Origin: Cherax quadricarinatus | Taxonomy: Eukaryota; Arthropoda; Malacostraca; Decapoda; Parastacidae | NCBI RefSeq assembly: GCF_038502225.1 | Contig: NW_027196944.1 | Coordinates: 1-64,000 of the forward strand | Reading direction: 5' to 3' | DNA length: 64,000 nucleotides | In this document: positions 42,651-53,129 of the stretch, piece by piece | How the letters are laid out: each line of letters starts with the position of its first letter | Numbering within the stretch: the stretch's first letter is position 1 | Made by a program: the position numbers and the translations under genes | The notes under the pieces: model-generated | Seen by the model: only the letters and a program-made list of their open reading frames with translations | Database searches by the model: none | Told to the model about the DNA's origin: nothing

Positions 42651-42836
42651 CAGTGGCGGCTCATATGAGGGTGCTGTGGAACTGCAGCACCCACTATTTT
42701 CACTCAGTATTATCGCTAACATTAAATATGTCTTTTTTTTTTTTCCTTTAAATCTTTCTTTATACTTGTACATTATATAATCAAAGAGTTAAAGAAAATA
42801 GGGGGTGCTGCAGAACCCCCGCATGAGCCACCTCTG
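42651..42836. mobile_element. 186-bp hAT-type MITE
   Basis: The ends CAGTGGCGGCTCATATGAGG and CCGCATGAGCCACCTCTG are imperfect inverted repeats. An 8-bp duplication, CTTAAATT, lies at 42643-42650 and 42837-42844, the size made by hAT transposases. It has no coding capacity. Confidence 0.8.
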
Positions 42837-42859
42837 CTTAAATTCCTTTCCACGTCCAC

Positions 42860-43340
42860 TGCTCAGTAACCTACACTGACACTACTGTCAGTGACAGTAG
42901 TGTCAGTTATGTGTTTATTATTAACTTCTTCGATTCCTGAAGACCAGTCACTACATGCAGTTGTGATGAATGGTTTAGAAAACCGACAAGTTGAAGAATT
43001 GAGACACTTATGTTTTCTAATGGTAGTTTTGAAGGTGATGAATGTGTCTGCAGTTCTAGAGTTTTCAGGTAGAGTGTTCCAGATTTTAAGGCCTTTGACA
43101 TACACTAAATTTTTGTGAAGATTTAGTTGGACACGGGGAATGTCATAGAGATGTTTGTGTCTGGTGTTATGCCTGTGGGTCCTGTCACAACTATCAAGAA
43201 AGGGTTTTAGGTCAAGGTTAATATTGGAATTTAAGGTCCTGTAGATGCAGATTGCACAGTAGTAAATGTGGATGTTCTGAACAGGGAGTAAGTTTAGATC
43301 TATGAAGAGTAGGGGTAGAGTTTGCCAGGGATGGGACTGA
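42860..43340 (-). mobile_element. 3' fragment of the TGAT-tailed LINE family
   Basis: On the minus strand, 42863-43105 reads KGLKIWNTLPENSRTADTFI, the RT C-terminal block that also occurs at 16620-16690. The remainder (CATAGAGATGTTTGTGTCTG ... GGAGTAAGTTTAGATC) follows 16720-16885. It is truncated at both ends. The following 43341-43560 is low-complexity CTGACT-rich sequence. Confidence 0.7.
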
Positions 43341-43605
43341 CTGACTGACTATAGTGACTTGACTTACTGACTGGACTAAGTGACTTACTGACTTGACTAA
43401 CTATAGTTAGTGAGTACCGACTGACTAAGGGTCGATGAGAAATGAGATGCTTGATACTGAGATGCTTTGCCGTTTCCACGACTAAACTTCCGGTACAGCT
43501 TACAATACTGACTGGTTGGAGAGCTGGTCATAAGTCTGAGTGATCTTTAAACAGGTAGGTTGTTATATGAGGAGTACCTGTATTATATAACATTAACATT
43601 GTTAC

Positions 43606-44256
43606 ATGAAATTAAGACACATGTGCAACATCTGGGTATCTTTATTGTAGACGTTTCGCCATCCAGTGGCTTTATCAATACAAATTCTAGGACATAACTT
43701 GAAGACAGTAGAACTATGTACAGAAGATGAGGTAATCAGTCCCTCAACCTAGGAGTAGGTGCGAAGAGCACCATAGTCGTGGAGATTCTGAAGCAGAAGA
43801 AAGGAGCCTTGCGCTTATATAGTAACGTCAGGTGTAGCAGACGAGGGCATAGTCACTGGTAGGCGGGATTCCCCAGTGGAAGTAGGTCCATCCCAAAGAG
43901 ATGGGTTAGTTGTAGTAGTAGTTGTCGTAGGCTACGACAAATACTACTACAACTAACCCATCTCTTTGGGATGGACCTACTTCCACTGGGGAATCCCGCC
44001 TACCAGTGACTATGCCCTCGTCTGCTACACCTGACGTTACTATATAAGCGCAAGGCTCCTTTCTTCTGCTTCAGAATCTCCACGACTATGGTGCTCTTCG
44101 CACCTACTCCTAGGTTGAGGGACTGATTACCTCATCTTCTGTACATAGTTCTACTGTCTTCAAGTTATGTCCTAGAATTTGTATTGATAAAGCCACTGGA
44201 TGGCGAAACGTCTACAATAAAGATACCCAGATGTTGCACATGTGTCTTAATTTCAT
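43606..44256. mobile_element. 651-bp near-perfect palindrome with hammerhead-like motif in each arm
   Basis: Arms 43606-43930 and 43932-44256 are each 325 bp, differ at only one or a few bases and are separated by a single base. In the right arm, TTGTA (44179-44183), the core TTGATAA, a stem AGCCA-CTGGA-TGGC, GAAAC, GTC and TACAA (44213-44217) follow in order. TTGTA and TACAA pair, as stem I of a hammerhead would. The core box differs from the active CTGATGA at two positions. TATTATATA at 43581 and 44264 may be target duplications. A Penelope-like origin (paired inverted terminal units) is inferred. A transcript would form long dsRNA. Confidence 0.7.
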
Positions 44257-44434
44257 CTTGTCGGTATTATATACCATTCTTACACAAATTGTTACTCATA
44301 AAGACCACAATACATTCTTACACAAATTGTTACTCATAAAGACCAAAAAAAAAAAAAAAAGTCACGAAAAATGGAATATAAAACTAATAAAAAACTGCCA
44401 AAGATTTATATCATTATATGAGCACTTTCAAATG

Positions 44435-45319
44435 CAGTGGAACCTCGGCTTATGAACTTAATCCGTTCCATGACCTTGTTCGTATCCTGATTTGTTTGTA
44501 TGCTGAGTCAGTTTTCTTCATTTAAATTAACTGAAAAGCCATTAATCCTTTCCAGTGGAATTCCTGCTCTCAGAGGGAGGAAAAATACACTTAAATATAG
44601 AGCTAATATCAACTCTACAGCTTATTTATCTATCACAATTGCTCTAATATGACATAATAAACAATATAAATAACATAGAAACCTGATATATACTCTAGAA
44701 TAAAATATGTCATTATGTGACAAGTGGAGGCGGCTATAACTGCTCCCGCATTGTTGTGGTATTCACTGCCATCTAGTGACAGCCTTTTGAAGCCGTCTAT
44801 TATTATAATTATCATTATAGTACATTATTATTATATACGTATTATTATTATATTGATTCAGGCTTACTTTAGGGAACTGGAACACAGATCCAATTCCATA
44901 GATTAAGAGCCCCTCACCATGTATGTACTACTTCTACTAATAATAATACATAATAATAATAACAGTAGTGAAAAACTTCAAAAGGCTGCCAGTAGTTGGC
45001 ACCACCATCAGCAAAACATTGGTAACCACTACTTTTCACATGTCTAGACTTAAGTAGCCTATAAGTATTAGGTTAAGTCTGCCTGAAATGCCTCGGCATG
45101 ATAGTGGCTTTCTTTGCTCCAATCATGTTATATGTAAACACACACTGTAACCTTTGCAGAGAAATAAATATTTTATTTATTTATTTAAGGAACCTCCCTT
45201 GAGGAGGAAGTACACATTTTCAAATTTCGTTCGTATCCAGAAGCAAAAAATCGACCGAATGACGGTTCGTATCCTGAAAAGTTCGCATGGTGGGGCGTTC
45301 ATAAGCCGAGGTTCCATTG
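44435..45319. mobile_element. 885-bp DNA transposon with one satellite monomer
   Basis: CAGTGGAACCTCGGCTTATG and CATAAGCCGAGGTTCCATTG are inverted ends. It contains one unit of the 185-bp satellite (44615-44720) and a CCATCTAGTGACAGCCTTTT segment, collinear with the larger element at 14850-20692. A piece of S1 SINE (44862-44920) and a LINE 3' end (about 45045-45190) are nested in it. Confidence 0.7.
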
Positions 45320-45544
45320 TATAGGGAAAATGATTAATCCGTTCCCATGAAAAAATCCTATTGTTATTGGAATATTATACAATGATGGGGTTGTAAAAAT
45401 AATTTAAACACTGCTTAATACTAAAATATGTAAATACAAAAGAATTAGATGAAATAAATGCAAATTTAACCTCACTTTGCTTTGCTGAAAAGAGTCGAGT
45501 GCCTACCAGGATAGTGCTGAGAAGGGAGGAGGAAATGTTATTGT

Positions 45545-46098
45545 TTGGAAGGAGAGTCCCCTTCTCTTTTCCCTATTTCGACCTGGTTGAAGCTCACCAG
45601 GTCCAAGGAACTTTGCTTCTGCCTTCTCCTCAGGAGTTTTGGAAATGTGACATAGTCTGGTCATTCCATTATTATTATTATTATTATTATAATCATGGGA
45701 GCGCTAAACCCGTAGGATTATACAGCGCATGTGGGGGGATGGAAGGTATTCAGGCTCAATTCAGGGAACTGGAGCATAGATCCAATTCCCTAGATCAAGA
45801 GCCCCTCACCAGCATCAAGGAACCTCCCTTAAGGGGTGTGATCATTCCAGACAATGCTATTATGGCTTGTTTGGGGTTTGTTGGGGTGGTACTTCTCTGC
45901 AAAGTTTTTGACGTCCATCCATTTGGCAAAGATTTCCTTGATTAATGAAGTAGGTACTTCCTTTATCTCCTCTTCTGATCCTGAAGAGAGTGCATCCATC
46001 TTAGACTTGTGCTCCTCCTTCTCAAGTTCCTGTAACTCCTCAGTGGTCAGTTCTTCCCTGTGCTCCTCCACTAACTCCTCCACATCACCATCACACAT
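45545..46098 (-). pseudogene. Tigger transposase C-terminal region, split by a SINE
   Basis: The minus-strand frame reads VEELVEEHREELTTEELQEL, then EVPTSLIKEIFAKW and FAEKYHPNKP. This is the acidic-helical C-terminal tail found in Tigger/pogo transposases downstream of the DDE domain. After the SINE it seems to continue to EGDSPS-type terminal codons near 45550. The DDE catalytic part is not present. Confidence 0.6.
45669..45841 (-). mobile_element. I-linked SINE (family S1) inside the Tigger relic
   Basis: TCATTCCA flanks it at 45661-45668 and 45842-45849. A long (TTA)n tail (45669-45692), GGGAGCGCTAAACCCGTAGG and the 5' end TCAAGGAACCTCCCTTAAGG identify the family on the minus strand. Confidence 0.85.
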
Positions 46099-46519
46099 CC
46101 AGACTCATGGACCTGCCCAGAGAGACAATGTCCTCAGCTGTACCATTTCCTTCATTGCTTGGTTCTTCTCATTAACTTTCTTAGAACTCATGGTTAATGA
46201 ATTTACTAGAAATTTATACGACAAAACACAAAATCACGTAAAAATTCACAGTTACAGTGCGGGTTGTTACAGTATGCAAACCTAAGTAATGTATATTAGA
46301 GCTGTGTACGTATTAGATGAATTAAATGTGGGCAGTCCTGGCTTTGTAAACAAGTGTAGCACACGGTGTCATGACTCATTTTGACCCATATAAGTTCTAG
46401 TACGCGAGTCGTATTCCAAAGAAAGGTCACATATCAAGCAAAATTTTTCATGTCCAAACAGGACGTATACCAAGTTGGACTTATTCCAAAGCGGACGTAT
46501 ACTGAGGTACCAGTGTATC

Positions 46520-47105
46520 TGTAAATGGTATCATAAGTTCTATGCACATAAAAGGCCCGAAGATCTGGAACTCGCTACTGGAACAGGTCAAAGATCCCCA
46601 GACAGCTTATAAATTTAGGACTTTGCTAAAAAATCATCTTATCTCACAATATTAGCCAAATCAACCGAACATCTACTAACTAGTCTTATTATGTGACCTC
46701 TAGGCTCTTAATTCTGCCAATCCATAAAATTCATCTTCTTTCTCAATATTAACCAAATCTGCCAAAACATCTTCTAATCAGTCTTATATGACCTCCTGGG
46801 TTTTAATTCTGCCATTCCATAAAATATTACCACCTGCACCATTACTTGTAAGTTAGATTTTGCACTAAGTTTAAATAAGATTTATTAAGTTCAAATAAGA
46901 TTGTAAAACAGGTAACCACTATTCCTTGTTTAGTTTTAAATATAGTTACTATTATCTTATCTAGTTTTAATTAGTTACTATGTATTAAGATTAGTTTGCC
47001 CAAAATGCCTGGGCATGATAGTGGCTATCTTTGTGCTTAGTAAATAAAAATTGCAATTACACATAGTAACCTTTACAAAGAAATCAACTTTATTTATTTA
47101 TTTAT
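46520..47105 (+). mobile_element. Non-LTR retrotransposon 3' end
   Basis: Codons at 46540-46660 read KGPKIWNSLLEQ and then FRTLLKNHLISQY with a stop, a typical RT C-terminus. The 3'UTR carries AAAATGCCTGGGCATGATAG and ends with AAGAAATCAACTTTATTTAT. Related 3' ends are at 45045-45190 and 63105-63250 (GCCTNGGCATGATAGTGG). Truncated at the 5' end. Confidence 0.6.
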
Positions 47106-47540
47106 GTAAACAATGGGACACTTGCATGTATATTTCAATCCCACCTTTTCAAAGCTCACCAAATTAGAGACAAATGCTACTCTGTCTTACCTCTAGGGAC
47201 TCTAAACAAATATGTGTTTCCACCAGGTGCCCTGTTCAATACATAGCTTGACCAGGAATGTTTTCTCACTCTTATATGATACATTCAGGTGTATATCTGC
47301 AGTGTAATCTATGATCATGTAGTCTTTATATTTCAATGATATCATATTTTCTTATTAACACATGACCATTTTTGTACAAAAACAGATGCCACCCAGTAAT
47401 AGTTCAAATGAGCCAACAGACTCAGAGCTAGAGGCAGTTGTGATTCAAATACAAAGTTTCCCCTTCACTTTATGTGAATTCACTGTGGAAACTTGTCAGT
47501 AAACTACTGTCATCAGAGTGAGTGGTTGCTGTGCAGTTTT
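47106..47540. other. No gene recognised
   Basis: This is unique-looking AT-rich sequence. I see no open frame with codon bias, no repeat ends and no splice-flanked exon. It is probably intronic or intergenic. Confidence 0.5.
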
Positions 47541-48245
47541 AACTCATGTGCCCCATTGGATGGTTGGTGTTCAGTGTGCATCATTGTGGTGGTGAGGGAT
47601 ACCATTGGATGGTTGGTGTTCAATGTGCATCATTGTGGTGGTGAGGTGCTATCTGAAGGATACCATTGGATGGTTGGTGTTCAGTGTGCATCATTGTGGT
47701 GGTGAGGTACCATTGCACAGTTGGTGTTCAGTGTGCATCATTGTGGTGGTGAGGTACCATCAGATGGTTGGTGTTCAGTGTACATCATTGTGGTAGTGAG
47801 GTACCATCAGACAGCTGGTGTTCAGTGTGCATCATTGTGGTGGTGAGGTACCATCGGACAGTTGGTGTTCAGTGTGCATCATTGTGGTGGTGAGGTACCA
47901 TCGGATGGTTGGTGTTCAGTGTGCATCATTGTGGTGGTGAGGTACCATCAGTGTGCATCGGTTGGTGTTCAGTGTGCATCATTGTGGTGGTGAGGTACCA
48001 TCGGACAGCTGGTGTTCAGTGTGCATCACTGTGATGGTGAGGTACCATCGGACGGTTGGTGTTCAGTGTGTATCATTGTGGTGGTGAGGTACCATCGGAC
48101 GGTTGGTGTTCAGTGTGTATCATTGTGGTGGTGAGGTACCATCGGACGGTTGGTGTTCAGTGTGCATCATTGTGGTGGTGAGGTACCATCGGACGGTTGG
48201 TGTTCAGTGTGCATCATTGTGGTAGTGAGGTACCATCTGAGGGAT
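47541..48245. repeat. 47-bp minisatellite (about 14 units)
   Basis: The unit is GACGGTTGGTGTTCAGTGTG plus CATCATTGTGGTGGTGAGGTACCATCG, repeated head to tail with small changes and one partial unit near 47945. The ORFs at 47493-47796 are translations of the array. Confidence 0.9.
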
Positions 48246-48875
48246 ACCTCTTCAAAAAGCAGTCTGTGGGTTTATATTCATATAAAAGAAAGCAATTTGA
48301 GTGTGGCAAATCCAATGAGCCTATTCTGAATTAAACTCTACACTAGTGAGGGAGACCTCTAGGCTTAAAATTGAATGTAACATGAGTTAGAATTTACAGG
48401 CAAGATTATTAGAGCTCAAACAAGAGGTGTAGTTTCCAAATTTAAGGTAAGATTTTATCTTGATCAAGATGTCAGCTACAGAGTTAGCACTGAAATAGAT
48501 TAAAAAATGAGATAATATGGACTCAAACTTGTAGTATGGATTCTGTGTAAATACAACTGATTAAATGAATTCTTTTCTTGATTACCATTTGAAAAACTTT
48601 ATGGCACAGAATACTCAAATTATATGTAAAAATCACTTAAGTTTGCATAGTTGATTTCCTTCCCTTCAACACAAGTTGGGTTTGTCTTGTTCCTTTCTCA
48701 GTGTCATCAAAGTATTTTGGATCTTTTTTCTCACATCATCTCTATTCTGGACATTCAACATGGCACCCAAGAGGAATATTAGTGATGCTAGAGGCATCAA
48801 GCAGAATGTAATAATCAGCTCAAAGGGTACTGAAGATGGAAACTTTAAATATGCATATGTGATGCATAATGCTTG
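48246..48875. other. No confirmed gene; possible Tigger N-terminal scrap
   Basis: Within 48760-48860 a frame begins MAPKRN, reminiscent of Tigger starts, but the residues after it (ISDARGIKQNVIISSKGTED) no longer form a clear helix-turn-helix. The ORF then runs into the RTE-like LINE, an accidental fusion. The rest shows nothing. Confidence 0.35.
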
Positions 48876-48879
48876 TATG

Positions 48880-49835
48880 TTTTGTCTGGATGAATTTGGT
48901 AGGGTATGTAAAAGAAGAAAATTAAAAGTGAATATAGGAAAGAGTAAGGTGATGAGGATAACAAAAAGATTGGATATCAGATTCGAGTGAGAGAGTATGG
49001 AGGAGGTGAATGTATTCAGATATTTAGGACTGGATGTGTCAGCAGATGGGTTTATGAAGGATGAGGTGAATCATAGAATTGATGAGGGGAAAAGGGTGAG
49101 TGGTGCACTTAGGAGTCTGTGGAGACAAAAAACTTTGTCTAAGCAAATAGAGGAATGTATGTGAGTATAGTTATAACAACACTCTTATATGGGTGTGAAG
49201 CATGGGTGGTGAATGTTGCAATGAGGAGAAGGCTGGAGGCAGTGGAGATGTTATGTCTGAGGGCAATGTGTGGTGTGAATATAATGCAGAGAATTCGTAG
49301 TTTGAAAATTAGGAGGAGGGGTGGGATTACCAAAACTATTATCCAGAGGGCTGAGAAGGGGTTGTTGAGGTGGTTCAGACATGTAAGGAGAATGGAACAA
49401 AACAGAATGACTTTGAGTGTGTATAAATCTGTAGTGGAGGGAAGGCGGGGTAGGGGTCGGTCTAGGAAAGGTTGGAGGGAGGGGGTAAAGGAGGTTTTGT
49501 GTGCTAGGGGCTTGGACTTCCAGAAAGTATGCATGAGCATATTTGATAGGAGTGAATGGAGACAAATGGTTTTTAATACTTGATGTGCTGTTGGAGTGTG
49601 AGCAAGGTAAAATTTATGAAGGGATTCAGGTAAACTGGCAGGGTGGACTTGAGTTCTTGGGATGGGAAGTACAGTGTCTGCAATCTGAAGGAGGGGTGTT
49701 AATGTTGCAGTTTTATAACTGTAGTGTATAGCACCCCTCTGGCAAGACAGTGATGGAGTGAATGATGATGAAAGTTTTTCTTTTTTGGGATGCCCTACCT
49801 TGGTGGGAATCAGCCAGTGTGTTAATAAAAAATAA
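48880..49835 (+). mobile_element. RTE-like LINE, 3' half
   Basis: The fragment starts in the RT just after the active site (LDEFGRVCKRRKLKV, a KSKVMRI block). It continues through LLYGCEAWVVNVAMRRRLEA and LRWFRHVRRMEQNRM to GWREGVKEVLCARGLDFQKV, then a 3'UTR. The end is GGTGGGAATCAGCCAGTGTG followed by TTAATAAAAAATAAATAAA. It begins at the RT position where the copy at 53130-54629 stops. Frames are broken at 48990 and around 49140. Confidence 0.75.
49155..49583 (+). pseudogene. C-terminal domain of the RTE-like ORF2
   Basis: These 142 open codons contain LLYGCEAW, LRAMCGVNIMQRIRSL, GLLRWFRHVRRM, SVYKSVVEGRRGRGRSRKGW and RSEWRQMV. The same block occurs on the minus strand at 58193-58672. It lies downstream of the RT thumb and has no catalytic motif. 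RTE/Proto-type affinity is inferred from this block together with the GLRQGCVMSPWLFN motif of the 53-kb copy. Confidence 0.75.
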
Positions 49836-51110
49836 ATAAAAATAATTCACCATACATACAATTAGACAGAACACAAGGAAATGTTAACAAGTGTAAAGAC
49901 TAAGAAGAAAACAAGGAAAGTGTCCCTACTCAATGCTCAGAAAGTAAGACACAAAACCCTCATGTACAATACTGCAAAACATTGCTTAAGGAGAGTGTTT
50001 ACAACAGTATGTTTGTGTGACTATTTGAAAACATTAGGAAAGGACAATCAACTTCATAACACAAAATGTGGAGTCAAGAGTACAGCAGCTGATCATACTG
50101 TCATGCAAAATTTCCCTGCATACTCTAAACAAATTATTTCTGAGAATGGTTCCAGTCTAAACTGAGTATTTAATGGTGACAATATAGGACAACCTTGAAG
50201 GTGCATGTCATCAAGAACCTACATTAACAAGCAAGTAAAAAGTGCAGCTTGTTACAAAGGAAGTAAATATTACCTTGTTTCTCTGAACAAATGCAACAGT
50301 TCAGTTGCAAGGCAATGGTAATTTACAGTGCTGTAAAACATCAAGACAAACCCTGTTTGTTGATTAAGGCATTATTTTATTCCTGCAGTCAAGATATACT
50401 TGGCCAGAAAGATAATCTTGCATTCAAGGTTCTCCTCACTCACTTTTGATAATGGAGAAGTTAGAAAGACATTTCAGCACAAATACATGTGCCTGGTTAT
50501 GTAAAAACTCATCAGTAATGGATGATGGTTCCAAGACTGTTGTGCCAAAGTACTTGCATAAATTTAACATTGCAGATGTTCTTGTGTAAATGAAGGGTAG
50601 GGTTAATTATGACCTTCAGTGGTGAATAATTTATCTCTTTTTTCCTTTAAGTAAGGAAGGAGTTAGTTAGGTTGAGGAAACTGTGGATCTGGCAAGAACC
50701 AAGATATGAGGAGTTTGAAGATACAAATGAAATACTGCAAGAGGTTGACAAAGAAGGAATAGCCTAAGGAACCAAATTCATAGGAAAGAAGCCAATAAAA
50801 AATAATATGATTAAGAAGAACTTGAAGATAAACTACTTAACACTGTAGGAGCTATTTGAGGAAATCCAGGATATTGGTAAAATGCTTGAATTGTCACTTA
50901 AAAAAGATCTTGGGAAGTGTGGAAGCATTGTTCTGAAGAGGATTTTGGGGTAAACACTGATGCCTTACTATTTTAACAGTCCCTTCACAATAGTATATAT
51001 ATAAAACATTAAATTAATGCTTAAAGACTACATATCTAATAATTACTCTAAGTGCAATTATCAATAAGAAAGCATATTATCAAGAGATGCGAGGACACCC
51101 CAGTTTTTAC
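49836..51110. other. No gene recognised
   Basis: The 94-codon ORF at 49881-50165 is lysine-rich at its start and matches nothing I know. It has no flanking splice signals that I would trust. The rest is AT-rich and apparently unique. This is the largest stretch in the window without a recognisable repeat. Confidence 0.4.
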
Positions 51111-51111
51111 A

Positions 51112-51560
51112 GGTTTTGTTTTAACACGTCAGTCGTCTCCCACCGAGGCAAGGTGACCCAAAGAAGAAAACACTTTCACCATCATTCACACATATCACTG
51201 TCTTTGCTGAGGTGCCCACATATGACAGTTTAGATGTCACTCCAAACAGCCAATATCCCAAACCCCTCCTTTAAGTTGACTGGATAAATATTTACTTAGA
51301 TATGGCCAAAAAGGAAGCAAGGGGATGGTAACTCTTTCTCTTGTATAAATTACTAAATGTAAGAAGACAAAAAACTTAGTTTTTTTTTTTTGAGTCACCC
51401 TGCCTCAGTGGGAGAAGACCAGTAATTTTTTTTAACACATCGGCCATTTTCCACTAAGGCAAGGTAACCCGAAAAAGAAGAAACAATTTCATCATCACTG
51501 ACTAACACTGTCTTGCCAATGGCATGCCGATATGACCAGTATGTTGATAAAGAAAAACAT
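51112..51560 (-). mobile_element. Two RTE-like LINE 3' ends and flanking AT-rich DNA
   Basis: TTAACACGTCAGTCGTCTCC (51121) and TTAACACATCGGCCATTTTC (51434) each start a reverse-complemented RTE-type 3'UTR, with CCACCGAGGC or CCACTAAGGC, CACTTTCACC or CAATTTCATC, and CACTGTCTTG motifs. A plus-strand tail piece (GAGTCACCCTGCCTCAGTGG) lies at 51391. All are short fragments. Confidence 0.5.
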
Positions 51561-52692
51561 GTAAAATTCCTATGATCTGCAGCTTCAAGATTCACGAACC
51601 TTTAGTCTTGTCTCTTTAGTCTTGTCGACTATATTTCACTACAATGTGTCTACATCAGGGGCTACCAAACCCAGGGTTGTGACCCAATGTAAAATTGACG
51701 GAGATTCAGTGATTGTGTCTATAATGCTTTTTTCTTTTTACAAATGTTTGGTTTGATATTCTATACAGTAGGGTCCCACTTATACGGCAGGTTAGGTTCC
51801 AGGGTACCACCGTAGAGCGGAAATCGCCGTAAAGTGAAACACCTCTTTTTCCCACTTATAAATGCATACAAATACTAGATAACAAGTTTACACTAACATA
51901 TATTAAGATAGTAAGTAAGTAAGCTTTTTCAGATATTCACAAATGCAGTTACATAGATTATCATGCATAGCAGCATATGTGTAAAGTACCTAGGATAACC
52001 CCAAAAAAGTCAGAGAGTATGACTTATTTTCATTGGGGTTAGCAGTAGAACTAGGCATTAAAAAACAATAAAAAAGTAAAATATACATATAGTATACTCA
52101 TTACCTACCTTAAAATATTTGTAGTCTTAATCTAGGATGAGACAAGTAGTATTTATTGTAAGAAATGAAGTGTGGTGTGTATGGTAACCAGCCAGGCTAC
52201 CATAGCAGGCCACCCCATCCACACATAATCTATAACATTTAAGCATTCCAGAGCAATAAAATGCATATACAGTTCACTCATTACTTACCTTAAAATATTT
52301 GTAGTCTTAATGTAGGGTCAGAGGTGAGTAAATGAGATAAAACAAATAAATGAGAGAGAGAGAGAATGAGTACATGAAAGAGGACACTCGTGGAGTTATG
52401 TTAACAAACCAGGCGAACGTGAGTTATGTAAACAAACAAAGTGTACACATCTGGTTTGTGTACAAGTTACATTGTGTACAAGTTGTCTCTACGTTGATAC
52501 GGTAGAATAAATAAAGAGGAACACTCCCATTCTCATGTAACACCATTTTTTAGAAGAAATGACGCTCTGAGTGAAGGCATACGAAAGGAATAATTTTCTA
52601 CAGTTACTCCCAGTAACAGATTTTCTCTTATGTTGGACTAGAGAAAACGTTATTCTTGCCATCACTTGTACAAGTGGGCGGGCTACCACATC

Positions 52693-53095
52693 TCATATTT
52701 TTTTTTTTTCAAAAAACCGGCCGTATCCCACCGAGGCAGGGTGGCCCAAAAAGAAAAACGAAAGTTTCTCTTTTTAAATTTAGTAATTTATACAGAAGGG
52801 ATTACTAGGCCCTTGCTCCCGGCATTTTAGTTGCCTCTTACAACACACATGGCTTACGGAGGAAGAACTCTGTTCCACTTCCCCATGGAGATAAGAGGAA
52901 ATAAACAAGAACAAGAATTAGAAAGAAAATAGAAGAAAACCCAGAGGGGTGTGTATATATATGCTTGTACATGTATGTGTAGTGTGACCTAAGTGTAAGT
53001 AGAAGTAGCAAGATGTCCCTGAAATCTTGCATGTGTATGAGACAGAATAAAAAGACATCAGCAATCCTACCATCGTGTAAAACAATTACAGGCTT
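52693..53095 (-). mobile_element. SINE-like element S2, 5'-truncated
   Basis: On the minus strand it ends GGTGGGATACGGCCGG and a TTTTTTGAAAA tail. Its 5' end lacks the first ~80 bases present at 54929. It interrupts CTCATATTT..TTATTTATTC of copy B, compared with the uninterrupted sequence in copy A (reverse complement of about 10895-10925). Confidence 0.75.
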
Positions 53096-53129
53096 CTTTT
53101 TTATTTATTCTACTGTGGGGTGTATTTAT

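Larger units (their letters stand above)
45322..46515 (-). mobile_element. Tigger relic with nested SINE
   Basis: The right end GTATACTGAGGTACCAGTG plus TA resembles the CAGTGGTACC-type pogo ends of the MITEs at 24536 and 33623. A clear left end is missing. Transposase C-terminal codons lie at about 45545-46098. The remainder is decayed non-coding sequence. An S1 SINE splits the coding region. Confidence 0.55.

Noticed and set aside
47541..48245. CRISPR-like array or coding repeat
   Set aside because: A 47-bp head-to-tail minisatellite with no spacers; its ORFs change frame and carry no domain.
48676..48990. 104-codon ORF joining MAPKRN to LDEFGRVCKRRK
   Set aside because: An accidental fusion of a possible Tigger scrap with an RTE-like LINE start.
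49881..50165. 94-codon ORF as a host gene
   Set aside because: No recognisable domain, no convincing splice sites or neighbours. Kept only as unexplained sequence.
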